Below are positions 13,849-15,239 of a stretch of DNA of 15,239 bases, piece after piece. The DNA comes from Candidatus Bathyarchaeota archaeon. GTDB lineage: Archaea; Thermoproteota; Bathyarchaeia; Bathyarchaeales; Bathyarchaeaceae. The stretch is from assembly GCA_020346825.1 (NCBI GenBank), contig CP070791.1:1037248-1052486 (forward strand). Reading direction: 5' to 3'. The translations under genes and the position numbers were made by a program. Under the pieces are notes generated by a model. The model saw only the letters and a program-made list of their open reading frames with translations, searched no databases and was not told the origin of the DNA. Positions within the stretch are counted from its first letter, which is position 1. Each line of letters opens with the position of its first letter.

Positions 13849-14088
13849 ATGTCCGCCAAAACTTGGAAACCCCACCCTCTCTACACGACGATAGTGGAAA
13901 CTCTGGAGAAAAAAGGGCCTTTGACCGATGTCGAGTTATATGACTTGTTGAAAGAAAGCTATGAAGGCATAGGGTTTGGCGATCTGAACAAAACTTTGAT
14001 GAGACTGGAAACCGTAGGAAAAATCTATGTCTCAGCCTTCACCAAAGCAAAAAGAAGAGTTGAACTAGTCGAGAGGAAAGAAGGCTAA
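13849..14088 (+). CDS. Small winged-helix-like protein of unknown function
   Basis: A 79-residue protein with ATG start and AGGAG (13836-13840) eight bases upstream. The pattern suggests a winged helix: helix 1 LYTTIVETLEKK (11-22), helix 2 TDVELYDLLKESY (26-38), helix 3 GDLNKTLMRLETVGKI (44-59), then a beta-wing YVSAFTKAKRRVELVERK (60-77) that is strongly basic. The LxRLExxGKIYV pattern resembles the recognition helix plus wing of archaeal transcription regulator-type or complex-scaffold wHTH domains. It starts 24 bases after Cdc48 and ends 65 bases before FEN-1, all in one direction, so it may share a transcript with Cdc48. The target (DNA, RNA or protein) cannot be told from the sequence. 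Confidence 0.8.
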   Translation: MSAKTWKPHPLYTTIVETLEKKGPLTDVELYDLLKESYEGIGFGDLNKTLMRLETVGKIYVSAFTKAKRRVELVERKEG

Positions 14089-14153
14089 GACAGGCTTTCC
14101 ATCTGCACACGGATATCCACCTAGTCTGGGCACGCACATAGTGGTGCAATGTT

Positions 14154-15188
14154 TTGGGCGTAAATTTGAGGGGGCTCGTACCCAAAACAAAGGTTAACCT
14201 CAAAAGTTTGGACGGAAAGACCATAGCCATAGACGCCTACAACGCCCTCTACCAGTTCCTCGCCATCATTCGTCAACCAGACGGAACCCCCCTTAAAGAC
14301 AACACCGGCAAGATAACCAGTCACCTAAGCGGATTATTCTATCGAACCACAAACCTCGTTGAAATAGGCATCAAAGTCGTCTATGTTTTTGACGGGGTTC
14401 CACCCGCCCTCAAAGAAGTGGAAATCAAACGGCGAGCCAAAGTGAAGGCAGAAGCTATAATCAAATATGAACGAGCTTTGCAGGAAGGCAGAATGGAAGA
14501 GGCCAGAACCTATGCTCAAATGACTTCGAAGCTTAAAGACTACATGACTGAAGACTCAAAGCACCTCCTCACCCAAATGGGGATTCCTTGGATTCAGGCG
14601 CCATCGGAAGGCGAAGCCCAAGCAGCCCACCTAGCCAAAAAGGGCGACACCAACTACTGCGCCAGCCAAGACTATGACAGCCTCCTTTTTGGGGCACCCA
14701 CACTCTTGAGAAATGTAACGATAACCGGCAGGAGAAAACTTCCGAGAAAACCTGTGTACGTCGAGGTCGTCCCTGAGACTATAGATCTAAATCAAACTCT
14801 CAAAGAATTGAATATCACCCATGAACAACTCGTAGATATTGGCATCTTGATGGGGACAGACTTCAACCCTGAAGGCGTAAAAGGAGTGGGCCCAAAAACC
14901 GCCCTCAAACTAGTAAGACAGCACGGAAGCCTAGAAAAACTGTTGCCCTCGCTCAAGGAGGCAGAGTTTCCAGCTGAACCCAGAAGAATACGAGAAATTT
15001 TCGTTAACCCGAAGGTTACGGACAACTACGAATTGACTTGGAAGGAACCCGACTTTGAAGGTGTAGTAGACTTTCTATGCCGTGGAAGAGACTTCTCGGA
15101 AGAAAGGGTGCGAAAAGCGCTCAAGAAAATGGCTAATGGTCAAAGGAAAGCTAAAGGAAAAGTAACCCTTGAAAAATGGTTCACTTGA
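14154..15188 (+). CDS. fen: Flap endonuclease 1 (FEN-1)
   Basis: Structure-specific 5' nuclease that trims flaps in Okazaki fragment maturation and repair, working with the sliding clamp PCNA. The 344-residue protein starts at TTG, giving MGV, and Gly2 right after the start is what the active site of this family needs. Acidic metal ligands are visible: D27 (IDAYN), D80 (FDG), E152 and E154 (SEGEAQAA), D173 and D175 (QDYDS), and D236 (GTDFN). The DNA-binding helix-hairpin-helix GVKGVGPKTAL lies at 241-251. The C-terminal PCNA box reads KVTLEKWF (336-343), with Lys where Gln is usual. No strong Shine-Dalgarno precedes the start (GGTG at 14142-14145). Length and all motifs are standard. Confidence 0.96.
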   Translation: MGVNLRGLVPKTKVNLKSLDGKTIAIDAYNALYQFLAIIRQPDGTPLKDNTGKITSHLSGLFYRTTNLVEIGIKVVYVFDGVPPALKEVEIKRRAKVKAEAIIKYERALQEGRMEEARTYAQMTSKLKDYMTEDSKHLLTQMGIPWIQAPSEGEAQAAHLAKKGDTNYCASQDYDSLLFGAPTLLRNVTITGRRKLPRKPVYVEVVPETIDLNQTLKELNITHEQLVDIGILMGTDFNPEGVKGVGPKTALKLVRQHGSLEKLLPSLKEAEFPAEPRRIREIFVNPKVTDNYELTWKEPDFEGVVDFLCRGRDFSEERVRKALKKMANGQRKAKGKVTLEKWFT

Positions 15189-15189
15189 C

Positions 15190-15207
15190 TTCAAATTATT
15201 GTTTGAA
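15190..15207 (+). terminator. Possible terminator after FEN-1
   Basis: TTCAAA (15190-15195) and TTTGAA (15202-15207) are perfect inverted copies around a six-base loop, beginning just after the FEN-1 stop. A four-T run follows at 15213-15216. The stem is AT-rich and weak. Confidence 0.3.
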
Positions 15208-15239
15208 TCCATGTTTTCCAATAAGAGGCACAAACGCGA

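Overview
The window is archaeal chromosome. The evidence is a short eEF1B-type exchange factor (about 89 aa), a VAT/Cdc48 ATPase, an archaeal-type flap endonuclease (FEN-1), TATA-box promoters of the form TTTATA(T)AGG upstream of several genes, frequent non-ATG starts preceded by Shine-Dalgarno motifs, and a pilin-like (class III) signal on the transporter binding protein. The gene mix would fit a heterotrophic TACK-type lineage such as Bathyarchaeia, but that placement is a guess.

The left two thirds (about 1-11,025) is a nucleoside and pentose salvage neighbourhood. It opens with the 3' end of a FucI/AraA-type sugar isomerase. A complete BMP/Nup-type nucleoside ABC importer follows: binding protein (+), double ATPase (- strand, reversed relative to its partners), and two permeases (+, overlapping by 4 bases). 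After these come an MtaD/DadD-type amidohydrolase (deaminase of adenosine-like compounds), a PfkB-family kinase, a HAD hydrolase closely followed by a type II thymidine kinase, a small zinc-ribbon membrane protein (-), and a uridine phosphorylase-family nucleoside phosphorylase (-). Together these could import nucleosides, deaminate the purine ones, split them to base and pentose-1-phosphate, and feed the pentose to a PfkB kinase, while thymidine is rescued directly as dTMP. The substrate of each enzyme is inferred from family and context only.

The right third (about 11,199-15,188, all +) is housekeeping: aEF-1beta, Cdc48/VAT, a 79-residue winged-helix-like protein of unknown function, and FEN-1.

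No gene-free stretch exceeds 300 bases. The longest (3465-3714 and 11026-11298) are divergent promoter regions; the first holds a perfect 7-bp inverted repeat that may be an operator, the second two opposed TATA boxes and a possible leader ORF before aEF-1beta. I saw no tRNA, rRNA, CRISPR array, insertion sequence or tandem repeat. The best leads are the PfkB/phosphorylase/HAD grouping (a possible pentose-bisphosphate nucleoside pathway), the reversed ATPase gene with its divergent control region, the class III signal on the binding protein, the AT-rich HAD-thymidine kinase pair with an atypical zinc site, and the uncharacterised small protein between Cdc48 and FEN-1.
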